Notes under the pieces: generated by a model | What the model saw: the letters and a program-made list of their open reading frames with translations, nothing else | Databases searched by the model: none | What the model was told of the DNA's origin: nothing | Program-made: the position numbers and the translations under genes | Part shown: in pieces, positions 1 to 12,317 of the stretch | How the letters are laid out: each line of letters opens with the position of its first letter | How positions within the stretch are numbered: position 1 is the stretch's first letter | Assembly: GCA_030522415.1 (NCBI GenBank) | Contig: CM060121.1 | Span: forward strand, 4,309,476 to 4,373,475 | Direction of reading: 5' to 3' | Source: Channallabes apus | Taxonomy: Eukaryota > Chordata > Actinopteri > Siluriformes > Clariidae | DNA: 64,000 bases

Positions 1-660
1 AAGGTTATCAATATAGTGTAAAATAAAATCTAAAATAAAATACAAGGCTAAATAATAACTAGAGATGTGCGGAAAACCTGTTCAGTTATATATTGTGAAT
101 TTCTTGCGTGTGGCAGTTCATGCATCACCCAACTGACTGCAAAATGGTATATCTTTTGAATTATACATGTTTGCATATGAGATGGTAAAATGTTAGAGTT
201 TCTATTCCTAGTTCTTCTACCTAGTTTTATTCACACATACAGTCGACCCCCGAAAAACCTCGGGGTTATGTTCCAGGAGCACGCCATGTTTTTTCCTCTA
301 CAGTACTAAAAAATTTAATTTATCTGAATTAATGTTAATATTTATGTTACAAAAATTAGCAAGTTATATTGGTTCTTAATAATTTTGTGTTAAAACAAAT
401 TTAAAATTATATTTCCACAAAAAAAGCCATAAAAATTGTGGTATTTGCGGTTTCTGTGAAATTGCGCGGGTTTCCGTGAACAATTATTATAATATATTTT
501 TAAGTGTTTTATTTTAAGATTTTTTTTTTTTTAAAGCACTTGACGTGATATTTTTGCTAAATTGTATCTGTCTTCACCTTTTTATTTTAAAATACGATCC
601 GGATCCATGAGTTTTGTGACCCGTTGCACCCGTGTCAGCTTGTGATTTCAATCCCTTCAG
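1..660. other. cltb intron with a weak repeat fragment
   Basis: No exon is visible before the acceptor at 659-660. The stretch at about 239-480 begins 'cagtcgacccccga' and carries a short phrase (gttccaggagcacg) that also occurs, in reverse complement, near the end of the MITE at 19510-19999. It may be a decayed relative of that family. The remainder is AT-rich. Confidence 0.4.
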
Positions 661-1948
661 GAGTCTAACGGTGCTACAGACGGTTACGCCGCTATCGCGC
701 AGGCTGACGTGCAGCGGCAGGAGCCTGAAAGTTTACGCAAGTGGAGAGAGGAACAGAAGGAACGGCTGGAAGAGTTAGGTATGACCTAATAACACACGGC
801 CCGCCCCCCCGTCCTTGTCCTTATTCTGGTCCACGGCTCTGAATACAAAAAAATTAGTCACGTGCAGCAAATGCTGGAGAATTTAACCTTGAAGAGATTT
901 CATAATGCGTTAGGATTTGATGATGTAACTACGTTTGGATAAACCTTTCGACAAAGGCACTTGACACAGTGTAAAGTTTAATTTATGGTGTCATTCATTT
1001 TATAGATAACTGATTCTACCTTTTATGCTTTGGACTAGAAAGTCTCGTAGTAGCGTTTTTCATCAAGATATTTTTTATTAGTATTCCTTGGAACTATTTA
1101 ATATATGTAATAAATTGTACTTTGAGCCAATTAGTTGGTATCAAATGAGTTGAATAGAAGGTTTTTTCTTTTGTGTGTGTTTTGGTTCTGTAGATTCAGC
1201 ATCCAAAGATGCAGAAGTCGAATGGAAGGAGAAGGCCAAGAAGGAGCTGGAGGACTGGCACGCTCACCAACGGGAGCAAATGGAGAAGAATAAAGTCAAC
1301 AACAGGTATTCGTCATGGCAGAACACAGCGGCGAGTCTTAAGGAATTTGTTCTCTTTGAACGTGTTTCAACATTTAGTAACTATGAAGACTTTAGGAGAC
1401 TACGTTTCAAGTGATAGTAAGATCTCATCAGTAGTATTAATTTATTTATAAACATAGTCGGGTTATAAATAATTAGTTTTTTAGTCTGAGGTTTACTTGA
1501 TTGATGCATGCAAGAAAAGTGAATATCCGGTAAGCAGAAACCAGATTACTACATGCACATTGGCATTTTACCAGTCAGCAAGTGTGTGTGGTTTAAAATG
1601 TAAACTTTTTATTTTATTTTTTACATTTTAAACTTCAACCGTAGTGTGTTATTCGTTTCTCGACACATTCTATCCATTTCTAGTATGATAACGGGTAACA
1701 AAGGACATTTTTAAAATCTGTTATCAAGTCAATAATCAGTTAATTATTAGTGGAAAAAATTTGTTTATACGCATTTTTATTCTCTTTATTAGCGCAGGTT
1801 TTGTTAAAAAGCGTTCTTGTAGCAAAATCTCTAGTTATGTGAGACAAATTAATGAAGCACAAATACTTTAACCAAAAGGATTTTAAGAAATTACTACTTC
1901 TTATAATAATAATATAATAATAATGCTGTTAAAATGCTGCTCTTTCTC

Positions 1949-1987
<39 letters not shown>

Positions 1988-3676
1988 CTCTCTCTCTCTC
2001 TCTCTATCCTCATTCAAAAAAAGGGTTGCTAAAAACAGTACAATGTCCAATACTGTTCGTGGCCTGAACTGCAAGTGAGCCACTAGTGTTGTCTATGTAT
2101 TTGCTGCTGAGAAACATGTTGCAAAACAAACATTATCGGGGTTTTAATCGATTAAACTCTTAAGTGCAATGAATTGATGGATTATTTGTAAACATCCTGA
2201 GTAATCAAACACTCACTCGTTTTCATTATAGAACAAATCTGGTTAGCTAAATGAATGAATCGCTCAGTAAACGGCCATCAAAAAGGGTTCTGGAAGCAAG
2301 TCATTTCTGTTAAAACGGGTATTTGTGTTTTGACTGTAACAGCTGATTCCACTTCAACGCGTCGTTTACAGGCGAGCCCAGATGAGCCGGGCTGACAGGG
2401 GTTTTGCACGCATGTTGAAAAGCTGGTTAGTCACAATGACGGTTAAACGAAAGGCAAGTGGCAGAGCGCTCCAGGTGATGACGAGCCGTGCTTCTGACTC
2501 ATGAATGTGCCAGGTGTGATTGGGGAGGAGAAGCCGTAGCGCTCGTTATTTCATCATCGAGCACTTGAGCTCTGAGACAGAAACACGGGTTTGATTTTAT
2601 GCTTTAACGAGACTAGTGGTCGGAAATGGGAGCGCAGGTTACGGCATGTTCTCATCACGTTCTGTCTTTTTTTTTTCACAACTGCAGTTCATACAGTAAA
2701 CAGTAATTTAGTTGTTTACGTAAGATTTATCTGTTTCCCTGAAAACAAGACTGAAAAGCACGGCTGCTGTTTTAACCTCAGAAATCTCTCTCTCATTAAT
2801 ATTTCTCACAACATAACCATTCTCCGCCTTCATTAATGTCTTAACTTGTGTAAAATTGTCTCTCTCTCTCTCTCTCTTTTTCCTTTGCCTTTGTGTGTTT
2901 CTGTTTGTTCCTCTTTTCTCCCTCCGCCTGCTTGCGCATTAGGATCGCTGATAAGGCTTTCTACAAACAACCCAACTCGGACGTGATAGGCTTCGTGTAC
3001 GTCTCCGGTCACACATCTTTTTGTCCACCGAAGGACAAATCCGCGAAATGACCTCATCACTCCGCCCCGCCCCGCCCCGCCCTCTTAATCAAATACACAG
3101 CAAGAGACTCGCAGTCAGATTTTTATATTTTTTTTAACTATGCTTCAGAGAAATAATAAAAAGAAATTTGATAGCGGTGATGTCAGATGTTTTAAAACTG
3201 ATAAATAATTGGCATAGAATTAAGAAAATCTGAAAGGTTACTTTAGGTCGCTCGCTAGGCTGAGCATGAGGTCTTCTTGCTGAGTATCTAAAGTTCTCAA
3301 ACTGCATGTCTCCTTCAACGTGGTTCATTAATGACTTGAAAATCTGTAATTTGTGGGTTTTTTCATTTATTATTAGTATTATTTATTTTATTTTTTTTTG
3401 TATTAGTGGTGGTGAATTGCATGGCACGTGTTCTGTGGTTTGTTGTGAAAGTACCCTTAATGTGTCCATCCTTATTATTATATCGTGTGTGTGTGTGTGT
3501 GTAGAGCATCAGAGGACGCCTTCCTGAAGGAGTGTGACGACGACAGCCCCGGCACCGAGTGGGAGAAAGTGGCGCGGCTATGCGACTTCAACCCCAAGAC
3601 GAGCCGCCAGACGAAGGACGTGTCCCGAATGCGCTCGGTCCTCATTTCGCTGAAACAGACGCCGCTGGCTCGCTAA
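661..3676 (+). CDS. cltb: Clathrin light chain B, 3' four coding exons (5' end outside window)
   Basis: Coding exons read as 661-778, 1194-1305, 2943-2996 and 3505-3676 (stop TAA 3674-3676), all with AG/GT boundaries and compatible phases. The protein includes SLRKWREEQKERLEEL and KDAEVEWKEKAKKELEDW (heavy-chain-binding coiled coil). It ends with EWEKVARLCDFNP and DVSRMRSVLISLKQTPLAR, the conserved light-chain C-terminus. Clathrin light chains decorate triskelion legs and regulate coat assembly in endocytosis and trans-Golgi traffic. I assign the B paralogue from synteny with higd2a and faf2 and from the KQTPL ending; clta is the alternative. The N-terminal exons with the acidic QQR-type motif lie upstream of the window. 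Candidate polyA signals are AATAAA at 4082 and 4862. Family identity is essentially certain; the paralogue call is slightly less so. Confidence 0.96.
1941..2006. repeat. (TC)n microsatellite in cltb intron
   Basis: About 65 nt of CT dinucleotides broken once by a T run. Lies between the second and third coding exons visible here. Confidence 0.9.
2859..2942 (+). promoter_or_regulatory. CU-rich tract upstream of the cltb neuronal exon
   Basis: A run of about 28 nt of alternating CT followed by further pyrimidine clusters leads to the 3' splice site (cattag) of the 54-nt cassette exon. CU-repeat tracts upstream of neuronal exons are typical binding sites of the repressor PTBP1 and its neuronal paralogue. 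The regulatory role here is inferred. Confidence 0.5.
2943..2996 (+). CDS. cltb: Neuron-specific 54-nt cassette exon of cltb
   Basis: The exon is exactly 54 nt and has the same phase on both sides. The preceding exon ends in AG of an Arg codon and both this exon and the next can complete it. Inclusion gives an 18-residue insert (IADKAFYKQPNSDVIGFV); skipping joins NNR directly to ASEDAF. Brain-specific 18-residue inserts at this position are known in mammalian light chains A and B, and the residues match. The donor is a strong gtacgt. Alternative use is inferred from family knowledge, not visible directly. Confidence 0.9.
3485..3502 (+). repeat. (GT)9 tract abutting the last cltb 3' splice site
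   Basis: Nine GT units run directly into the acceptor TAG of the terminal cltb exon and take the place of a normal polypyrimidine tract. UG repeats in RNA are bound by TDP-43 and CELF proteins, so the tract could influence the adjacent cassette decision; that is inference. Confidence 0.75.
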
Positions 3677-6600
3677 AGGCCTCGTCTCACTTCACTCCTC
3701 ATCACGTCTCAACCATTCTCTTCTCTTCCCCTCGTCATGTATCTCTCCCTGTCCTGTCCTGTCCTGTCCTGTCCTGTCCTTCTCGCACTTTATTTTATCA
3801 CACACTAAACGGTTGGGTTTTATTTTATTTTTTTCTTTCCTGTCCTATCATGTAAGGTGTATTGTGTATTGAAACTTGGTGTGTGTTGTTTTTTTGTTTT
3901 TTTTTTTCCCTCTTTCTGTTACATATAATCTGTATCAACTGACTGAAAAGCATTTTTCTGATTCGTTTAAGGGTTTGTTTGTTTTTTTTATACCTAAAAA
4001 GAAACAGAACCGTGCCACATGACCAGGCTAGTTGAGGGTCGAATGCTGGAGTGTGAACATCAGACCACTGTAGAGCAAAATAATAAAAACATAAATCATC
4101 GTGACACACGTGAGACAAAAACGCAGGACTGATTCCCCGACTGCACTTGAGATGCGTTCGATATATCAGGATATTGACGAATAACAAATGCAGTACAACC
4201 GCCTCAATAGTCAGTTGTTCAGTGTTTAGCAAAAGAAACTATTTTATAAGGAACAGGATGCTGAATTTCATAGTATTTAATTTGATTTGCTTTATATTAA
4301 CACTTATTATATTATTATTACTGGGCTCTCTGTAGTGCAGTACTTCCCAAACTGGTCCTCCGGAGACACCAAGAACGATGACAATAATGTGATGCTGTGT
4401 CTGTTTTTCAGTCTCCACTTGAGCAACAATTTAAATTGACAAAATCGTCCTACAGATTAGTGATCGTTCATTTAATTCTCACAAGAGGCGACTTTTGACT
4501 CCTGGATGATTCGTTGACTTTTTTTTTTTTTTTCGTCTCTCAGCTGAATTCGATTTTACACCATGATTGTTGATGTTTAGCTAAAAATGCTACTTTGATC
4601 TTACAAATTAAGAAAAGTACTCTAAGTACTCTTACTTTATATGGAAGTTAAAAAAGAAAAAACATTTCCATGGAAACATTCCACTTCCTTACGCAATGCG
4701 AGTCAGCCTTCTTTTACCAAAAAGAGACGAGTCGACAAACAGACAAAAAAAAACTCGTGGACCGTCTTGGGCTCTGGTCACCGAAGACCAGTTTGGGGAA
4801 AGAACTGTGCTTTAATTAGATTTACTAAATAGCAGAAAGACACAACCTGAAGATGGTTGTGAATAAACTTAATGCGCTTTTTAATCGTACGCTTCTGATC
4901 AAGCTTAGAATGGAAAATCCACGGCAGAAACGAGACTCATGTAATTTCCTTTCTTTCCTCCGGTATACTCATACTGTTGCTCGGAAATAGTGCTTACTGC
5001 ATGTTTAGCAACTTTTCTGAAGGTTGATTATGATAATGATAAATGACAGTACTAGACTTTTATTCCATACTTTAATTCGAATGTTTCCAGAGACTAGCTA
5101 GCAGTTATATTCAGATAAGGTTATACTGTATGTGTTTAGTGGATTATTTATTACTGGTTTTATTCCTTTCAGACACACCTCACGTCCTGTATTGGAACTG
5201 TTACCAGGCTTCACCTTAATTAGTATTCCATCTCCGATATCGTCAGTTAAGCAGATGTAAAAGTGTTACGGCTATTTATATTTCCCAGCTTTGAGGCCTT
5301 TTTCTTCAAGATAGATCACTTTTAAAAAAATAAATAAATAATAGAAATTTACTTGCCTTGCAGTGGACCAGCTCTGTTGTGCTTGTGCGACAGATTGCGG
5401 TTTTACCGGCTGCCAAAGACCGTACATCCATGCCTGATTACTCGATAAATTAAAAAATAAAAGAATGGTATAACGGGACGATTTTCCAGACAGTTCTTGG
5501 AGATTGGAAAGCACCTTTCCTTTGGGTTTGGTGTGTTTTGTTTTTGGTCTGGATGGTCATCTCAGGTGTATTTCACGTGGTTAGAGAGACTTTTAGCCTA
5601 ACGGTAGGACATGGTAGAGGTTTACGCAAAATTGTAAGGGAATATTTCTGAAAATAAATGCAGTTCTGACATGCACAACTCAATAAAAAAAAATTAATCA
5701 ACAAACTGGTTTTCATGGTTAAGACTGTTTATTCAACTTTTTGTTTGTTTTAACTATGAGAAACTTTACCATCGAAACATTTTAGCGATAAATAAATAAG
5801 CTATTCCAAGCATTCATGTACAGGTTGTCCCCGACTTATGAATGAGATCCGTTACGGGAGAATGTTCGTAAGTCAGATTTGTTCTTAAGTCTGACAAAGT
5901 GAGTCTTTTATGCCTTTGACATGGATATTAAAGCATATCAATCCAATCTGTCCCCCTTTCCCCACACTGCCAACATGTGGCCAAAAACCATAATCTCAAA
6001 TGTGAAATACAAGGTTGTCTCTGCACCTTTAAATCACATGGGGAATCCCAGATGCCATTTTTTTCTCAGAGTTGTCTTCCACTGTATTGTACAGTGTATT
6101 CCACAAAATTAGGATTATTTACAATCAAGACAGACATTTTCTATCATTGTGCTCTCGGACTGATTAATTGAAACCGGTGAGGCCGACTCCTTTCTCCACC
6201 ACCCTCACACATACACTATACCTCACTTCAGACATTTTAAACATTCACTTACACACTGAAAATATTTGTATCTGGTGCCAGAAGTAGAGCCGCGTTTCGT
6301 TTGTATCTGCGGAAATTTGTACCTCGAATGTTCCTAAGTCGGGGACTACCTGTATCTTAGCAACAGCTTTGTGCTCTTATGTGCAGGAACTCGATTTAGA
6401 TCAAGTCACCCTAGATGTACTCATTAGATTTATTAATTTTTTTTTCAAGGTCACATCAAGGTCAAATAGCGTCTTTAAAAGGGATTTCTGAATAAATAAA
6501 TATTAGACGTGGTTCTAATTGCAATCTGGACCTGAAGAACCTTCACACCCCAAGTCTGACTGGATTGGTCCAAGAAAATATCCGAGCTTTTGTGAGAAGA

Positions 6601-7031
6601 TTTGTTGCTTTATTGGGTCATACCGAATTTGAGAAAATCTCATTTGAAACATCGCTTCTTAGATGTGTAACAAAATTATAGCTAGTACAGATGTGATGAA
6701 AACTGACTCCAAAATTGATTTTAATACAACTATTTCATTTATATATGATTGAGGTGGCAATATGTTGTAATTCCTCTGTAATCCTACAGGTGGTGCACTT
6801 TTACATTATTCACACATTTTCAGGAAGCAAAGCATCCTGTGCGGTGGGAGCGAATTGAAGTTTGTTTAGAATCGTAACAAAATGTAAAAAAATATAATAA
6901 TAATATCGAATCGTGATATTTACAGAATCGCAACAGAATGCAATAATATTGTATTGCGTGATTCCTGTACCTTATAGGTAGTCTTAGTCTCGCAGGCTTA
7001 ATGTCACATCTCCAGTGCAAAACTCAAATCA
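3677..7031. other. cltb 3' UTR and intergenic sequence between convergent cltb and higd2a
   Basis: After the cltb stop there is a CCTGT-repeat (about 3750-3779) and candidate polyA signals at 4082 and 4862. Apart from the MITE at 5819-6354 I see no coding exon, only AT-rich unique-looking sequence. Confidence 0.6.
5819..6354. mobile_element. MITE with CAGGTNGTCCCCGACTTA-type inverted ends, copy 1
   Basis: The left end reads TA-CAGGTTGTCCCCGACTTA and the right end is its near-perfect inverse, CTAAGTCGGGGACTACCTG-TA, about 530 bp apart. The flanking TA resembles a Tc1/mariner-type target duplication. No transposase is inside. A second copy of the family lies in a faf2 intron at 19510-19999. 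Confidence 0.8.
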
Positions 7032-7037
7032 TTTATT
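7032..7037 (-). terminator. Candidate polyadenylation signal of higd2a
   Basis: TTTATT on the plus strand reads AATAAA on the minus strand, about 235 nt downstream of the higd2a stop codon. Chosen by position only. Confidence 0.5.
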
Positions 7038-7271
7038 CACTTTATATATAATCAGACACTCTAGGTCTGGAATCTTAAACAGAAAAATAGATAAGGCTGT
7101 AAAATTTTATAACATATAGAAAGAAAAATAGGCGAAAAAAATTTACGTCTATCCACACTCTCTCAGCACTCAGCCATTATACACAGGCTTCAACCAGAGC
7201 CGACTGAAAAACACTTCGCTCATGTGAGGAAAATGTGCGGACGGATTCCAACTCCGAAGCCCTCAGAAGTG

Positions 7272-9058
7272 TTACTGTCTGGGTTTCATTGCTGCTGCGG
7301 CGACGCCCACGATAATGGCGACGACGGTGAACCCTTGGGCGAAGATCCGAGTGCGCATGAGCAACTGGGACTGGCGGGTCTTCCCCTGTTTAAAGGCGCG
7401 GAGGCCGTACATCAGTGCTCCTGCGGTGCCCAGGCAACCTGAAAAGCAGGAAACACATACAAAGCATACAAGTCTGAGCTGTTATCCATTTGGTAGTGTC
7501 CTTATTCAAACTATTCACGTAAACACTTCTGAGATGAATCCCAAGGTCATTTGTTGCATGATGAACAAAGGACCATACTATAAGCTGGTGTGGAGCTTAT
7601 ATGTACATCATGAGAGATCCAAAAAAAACAAAACCAGCAGGACGTTATCAGCTCGGCACATCTGGATCTGGAGATTTCCGCACCTTCTCTCCTCTTTGTT
7701 AGATCAAACAGAGCCATGTTGTTGAACTAACCTAGATGATAATGATCAGACTTGTGATCCTGCTGGAAGGTGTCTCGAATCTCTTCAAAATGACTATCTT
7801 AAACATCATTTACTTTCGGACAGTTGAAAAACTAAAATGTGATGTGACCATGCTTCGTATCAGCCCAATGAAAGGATCGATTTTCCTCTGGCCACCAGTT
7901 TCATTCAGGTTAAGGTTGTCTCGTCAATAGCTCATGATTATATAATAAGTAATAATGTAAATCAATACCAGGCGGTATTTTCTGTAAATTCAAACAATTT
8001 ATACAGTCTCAGACTGTAACAGCAAAGTTGCTGAATATTTTCTGTAAGGACCAGGAGAAGCCCATGTCCATATTAAACATCTCAGACTCGTGTTTGGGGT
8101 TTGAAAGACCGTTTTCCTGATTTTAAACTGTCATTTCCTGTTTTGGATTGCTTGCTTGTGGGAGTCTAGTCCACATCAATAAATACCTCTGGGTGAAACA
8201 GGAAAGGAAGCAAATGTTTAGGAACAATCTGTTCCCTCTCGTGAGTGTTCAGCTCTTTGCAGCGCATTCATCTCATTTTATACCGTTAGTGTCTGATCTG
8301 TTAAGCCTGAAATAAACCTTAAACACAGAGTCAGTCAAAAAAATATATATCATACACAGTTCAGGAAAAGTAAACTAGTATGATGTATTTATATTAATAA
8401 TATTATTATCATAATAGCATATATACCAATCTATAACATTACACTATGCGTGTTACCAGAAGATTCCAGTAGGGGGCGCGCTGGAGAATTTAATTAGATT
8501 TACATGAAGAAAACAAATAAATTTGTGAATTTAGCACCGGTGCAAATGTTTTCCTAATTATGAAAGTCATTATAGTGTTATGTGTACATTATATTTCATA
8601 TTGCAAAAATAATGCAATTGAAATTGTTAGACTCAGTAAACACCATGTAATGATCCAAACACTGCAATGTTATTGTTCAGAAACACAGAGGTCACAGTTT
8701 AGCCACAGACTTAAACAGCGTCTCAGGAAAAACAAAAAACAGCTTCAGAGCACCGCTTTAACCAAAAACAGCCCTCTGAGGTAAACTTTATTAAAGTGTT
8801 ACTAGCACTAACAGCAGCTCGGAGTGTTTATTAAACTAAAACCTCGCTGTTTTGTTTTGTTTGTAACTCACCGATGGGGACAAACGGGTTTTCCTTGGTT
8901 TTCCGGATGAATTTGTCCCTGAAGCCCTCCTCTCTGGGCCGCGGCAGAGGACTGAAGCCGTCTATAACCGGCGGCTCGGTCAGGTCGAAAGCCGCGGCGA
9001 CAGACGGGGAGTTGTCTCGCGCAGAGGCTCGTCCTACAGACCCGGGCGCTGCCGCCAT
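7272..9058 (-). CDS. higd2a: HIG1 domain family member 2A (respiratory supercomplex / complex IV assembly factor)
   Basis: Two minus-strand coding exons: 8872-9058 (ATG at 9056-9058) and 7272-7438 (stop TAA). They are joined across a GT-AG intron and give 117 aa; human HIGD2A has 106. The chosen start gives MAAAPGS; an upstream in-frame ATG at 9103 lies in the NRF1-like promoter region and is less likely. Key stretches are DKFIRKTKENPFVPIG (the HIG1 signature before the first helix), GTAGALMYGLRAFKQG, and LLMRTRIFAQGFTVVAIIVG (second membrane helix). This is an inner-mitochondrial-membrane protein with two membrane segments that supports complex IV and supercomplex assembly. It is convergent with cltb and head-to-head with faf2, 3.3 kb away. 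Confidence 0.96.
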
Positions 9059-9096
9059 GTTGGACCATCTGATACGGTGCACCTGCGTGTATGTAC

Positions 9097-9146
9097 TGCG
9101 CATGCGTGAAAGTGTTGCGCATGCGCGAAAGTGTTGCGCATGCGCT
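9097..9146. promoter_or_regulatory. Three NRF1-like sites, 19 bp apart, in the higd2a promoter
   Basis: TGCGCATGCGTG (9097), TGCGCATGCGCG (9116) and TGCGCATGCGCT (9135) all fit the palindromic NRF1 consensus YGCGCAYGCGCR closely. They sit 38-90 bp upstream of the higd2a ATG with a spacing of exactly 19 bp, separated by a repeated GAAAGTGT. NRF1 drives many nuclear genes for mitochondrial proteins, which suits this gene. Confidence 0.85.
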
Positions 9147-9707
9147 GTAGCTATGCCGCGACGCGGTTTGATTACGCAACATCAAACAAACAAACAAAGA
9201 AATACAGAAAACAGGGGGGTGTTCTTCGTACGTCGCTAACTCAGTTAGCTGGATTTGATTGTTGTGGATTTGTCCTGATCTTGGATTGTTTCGTTCTCCG
9301 ATGCTCATCTCGCACTTGTTGTCATAGCAACATGTCCGTAAGCTTGAACCTGCTCGGTAGCAGGTTTATTTCATGTAAACAGGATTAAGGCTGCGCTCCT
9401 GCCGGGTTATGATTGGTTGAAATGGTGAGGTCACATCTGATTGGTTAAAGAGCGCTGACGTGGACTGACTCACGTGGGGAAAAAAAGTATCTTGCATGCA
9501 TACTGTATATACGGCTTGCCATAATATATTATATAGGTATATAGATATATAATTTATATCAAATATTATATTAGAACATAAATTCATAGGTTTTCTATTA
9601 TTATAATAAATTCTAGGCACGAGACAGCCCTCAAGACCATAATTCAAATTCTTGTATAATGTTTATTTTGTAACACATTTATTTTTCAGGGGTTCGTTAT
9701 AAATATG

Positions 9708-9816
<109 letters not shown>

Positions 9817-10493
9817 TGTATAATAAAAATATTTTTTCTATAATGAAAAATTGGACAAAACTAATTTTATTATAAAGTAAACAATATAAAAGTATACATG
9901 TTTTTAAAAAATATTCATATTTCTATTTTTCCATATACAACATATTTATTTTCATATTTCTTATTTTATTTTATTGTCTCATGTAATTTGTAAAACATAT
10001 GTGCATATTATGTTCTAATATAATATTTGATAGCGATTGTGTGTGTGTGTGTGTGCGTGTGTGTGTGAGGAGGGGGAATCCATGGCAGGGAAGCATTTCA
10101 GCGCATAACAGGTGTTACAAAAAAAATTGAGCTTGTTCTTTTGTCATTTCGTCAACCAATCAAAGGGCTTGTGATCAGTGTTTCTACTGTCGATGCATAT
10201 CGCCTTTTAAACCAACGCACGAGCGCCCAATAATCCTAGACAACTCAATCCGGCCATACTAATCATCAACAACAGGTGTGCTCAAAGAACCGACTTAGCC
10301 AGAGTGTAATTAGCACCATGATCTCATCTTAGATGTGTCAGTTCATCCCGGATGTTTCAAGCGACGTACGAAGAACACCCCCCAGTTCGGAAAGAATACA
10401 GAAAACTGCTGATCAGATATGCTTGTTTTTATTCAAAGTTACTTTCCTTGGGTTTTGTTTTTCTTTTAAAAACGTTCTTTTTTTTGACTACAA

Positions 10494-10495
<2 letters not shown>

Positions 10496-10541
<46 letters not shown>
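10496..10541. repeat. (TA)n microsatellite
   Basis: Pure TA run of about 46 nt in the higd2a-faf2 spacer. Confidence 0.95.
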
Positions 10542-10546
<5 letters not shown>

Positions 10547-10912
10547 TATTTTTTAGAATAATGTAATAATAATGTAATAATAATAATAATGTAATTTTTA
10601 TTTATAAATGTAATAGTATACCTTTCTTTGTTGCCTTAAATATTACTATATAAGATATTTGGAATTCACAAAAAACTTTAAAAAATATTTTTATTTAAAG
10701 AATTTCACATTTTTTTTATTTTACATATATACTGTATATATTTACCTGTATGACTCATATCAGGGAAATACAGGGGAACATATTTCTATTTTTGATGCTC
10801 CCTTTCAGTGTTATTATTATTTGTTTGTTTGTTTGGTTTCCCAGTGTTTTATTTATTTATGTAACTTCTGTGTTTTGCACAGTTCTACCACTTCTTTTAG
10901 CCTCTTTTAGCT

Positions 10913-11011
10913 AAACCGCGTCTTGTATCCGGCTAATGTTAGCTAAATGAGCTAGCCAGTCTCCGTTAGCGTAGATTAGCTTATCTTACATTCACTCAGC
11001 ATTTTACTTCA
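10913..11011. repeat. 99-bp direct repeat, upstream copy
   Basis: This block is repeated at 12469-12567 inside faf2 intron 1 with three mismatches that I can count, all in the last third. It contains the 'gctaatgttagctaaatgagctagc' region. The two copies flank the faf2 promoter and exon 1. Confidence 0.9.
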
Positions 11012-11389
11012 ATTGGCTCTGTTAAATCTAAATAAATAACAAAGAAATAAAGGAGAGAAACTTTATATACTTATTCATAATTATACAATACCAAGCCACA
11101 GCTGTTAAAAATACTTATGAGCTGAAAACAATAACAAACTATCCAAACAACATGGCCATGGAGGCTAAAAGCAGCAGTAGATAAAATACTGATTAACAGC
11201 ACTAACATCATTAGTACAAGATAGAGCCACCAGTACCCTGTGCGTAATAACTTGTTAGCTAACTCAAAACTAGTTAGACAGCGGAAAATGTCTCTTTCCT
11301 GTGGGTCCCAACCCATTCGGGCATCCGGGGAAAATGAGAGAGCGGAAATAGAAGCAACCATTAAAGTGGATGTTGAGATAAATATCAAA

Positions 11390-11830
11390 TTATGAAAGTC
11401 AGAGGGGAAATGTATTGTGTGGAGAAAGGGAAAATAACAATGGCAACAAAAAGTGGGTATGAACCAAAAGCGAGACATTTGCATTCAATACAGGACAACG
11501 TAGATGTGAGAAGAAAACTCGAAAAGGAGGTATTAATTAACCGACTAAGTATTGGACACAGCAACCTTAATAACACTGTTTATGGTAGGTAAACACCCGG
11601 TGGGTGTCTGTGAAGAATGCTTCAAAAAATATGATGTCACACCTCCAAGAACTGGGGAGAGTAGAAGGCATTTTTAAAAGATGTTTAGGATGGGGAGACT
11701 CTAATCAGGCAAAGAAAATTTTTATGTTGTTTTTGAGGAAGACTGGACTGGAAAGCCGGCTTTAAAGGACAGGTGGCGGTGATGCAAACTGCAGAACTCC
11801 AACTAGATGAGTGGTACTGAGAGGAAACGT
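11390..11830 (+). mobile_element. Possible decayed LINE ORF2 3' fragment
   Basis: An open stretch encodes INRLSIGHSNLNNTVYGR, resembling the RLRIGHTxL segment near the C-terminus of some LINE ORF2 proteins. It is followed in other frames by broken coding-like sequence and an 'aggtggcggtgatgcaa' phrase seen near fish LINE 3' ends. Frameshifts and stops are present. The family assignment is weak. Confidence 0.35.
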
Positions 11831-12236
11831 ATCAAGATGAAAGAGTGTGTGGAATTAAAGTTAGCATCCTTTCCTGATTAGTGGAGCTGTGCCACCATAG
11901 TTAGCCTCTCCTGCATAGAATTTATTTGCAGATACAGTAATGAATGAACACACTACCGCCACCTATCGGTCGTACTCATAAACGAGGCCCAATTTTAATA
12001 AACTGCGTCACAATTATACGTCATAACAAGCCTTTCCATCCATAATTATGACGAGTATTAGTAGTAGATTTTTTTTTGTTCTACGGCGAATTAAGTTAAT
12101 TAACTTATTTCATAACATAAAAATATTTCGTGTTATAAAATAAAGATAATACGATTTAATGTGTTTTGTGATACAGTTCGTCTCGCGCTCCCTCCGATAC
12201 AACAGGCGGCAGGCGCGAGGACGCTCCGCTCGCGCG

Positions 12237-12280
12237 TGACGTATGACGTGTCCCAGGACGTCGCCTTGGCTAAAACGTCA
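12237..12280. promoter_or_regulatory. Cluster of ACGT-core (CRE/UPRE-like) sites in the faf2 promoter
   Basis: TGACGTAT (12237), TGACGTGT (12244), GACGTC (12257) and ACGTCA (12275) occur within 44 bp, 38-81 bp upstream of the faf2 ATG, in a GC-rich CpG-containing segment. TGACGTG is the core of the XBP1/ATF6 UPR element and the others fit CREB/ATF sites. FAF2 acts in ER-associated degradation, so stress control is plausible but inferred. Confidence 0.55.
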
Positions 12281-12317
12281 TCACGTTGTGTTCGAAGGGG
12301 ATTGGTGAGGAGGTAAG

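Noticed and set aside
3825..4232. 135-aa open frame on the minus strand
   Set aside because: Lies in the cltb 3' flank, is low complexity and Lys/Asn-rich, and shows no recognisable domain; chance open frame.
8868..9308. 146-aa minus-strand open frame overlapping higd2a exon 1
   Set aside because: A shadow of the higd2a exon and its promoter in another frame.
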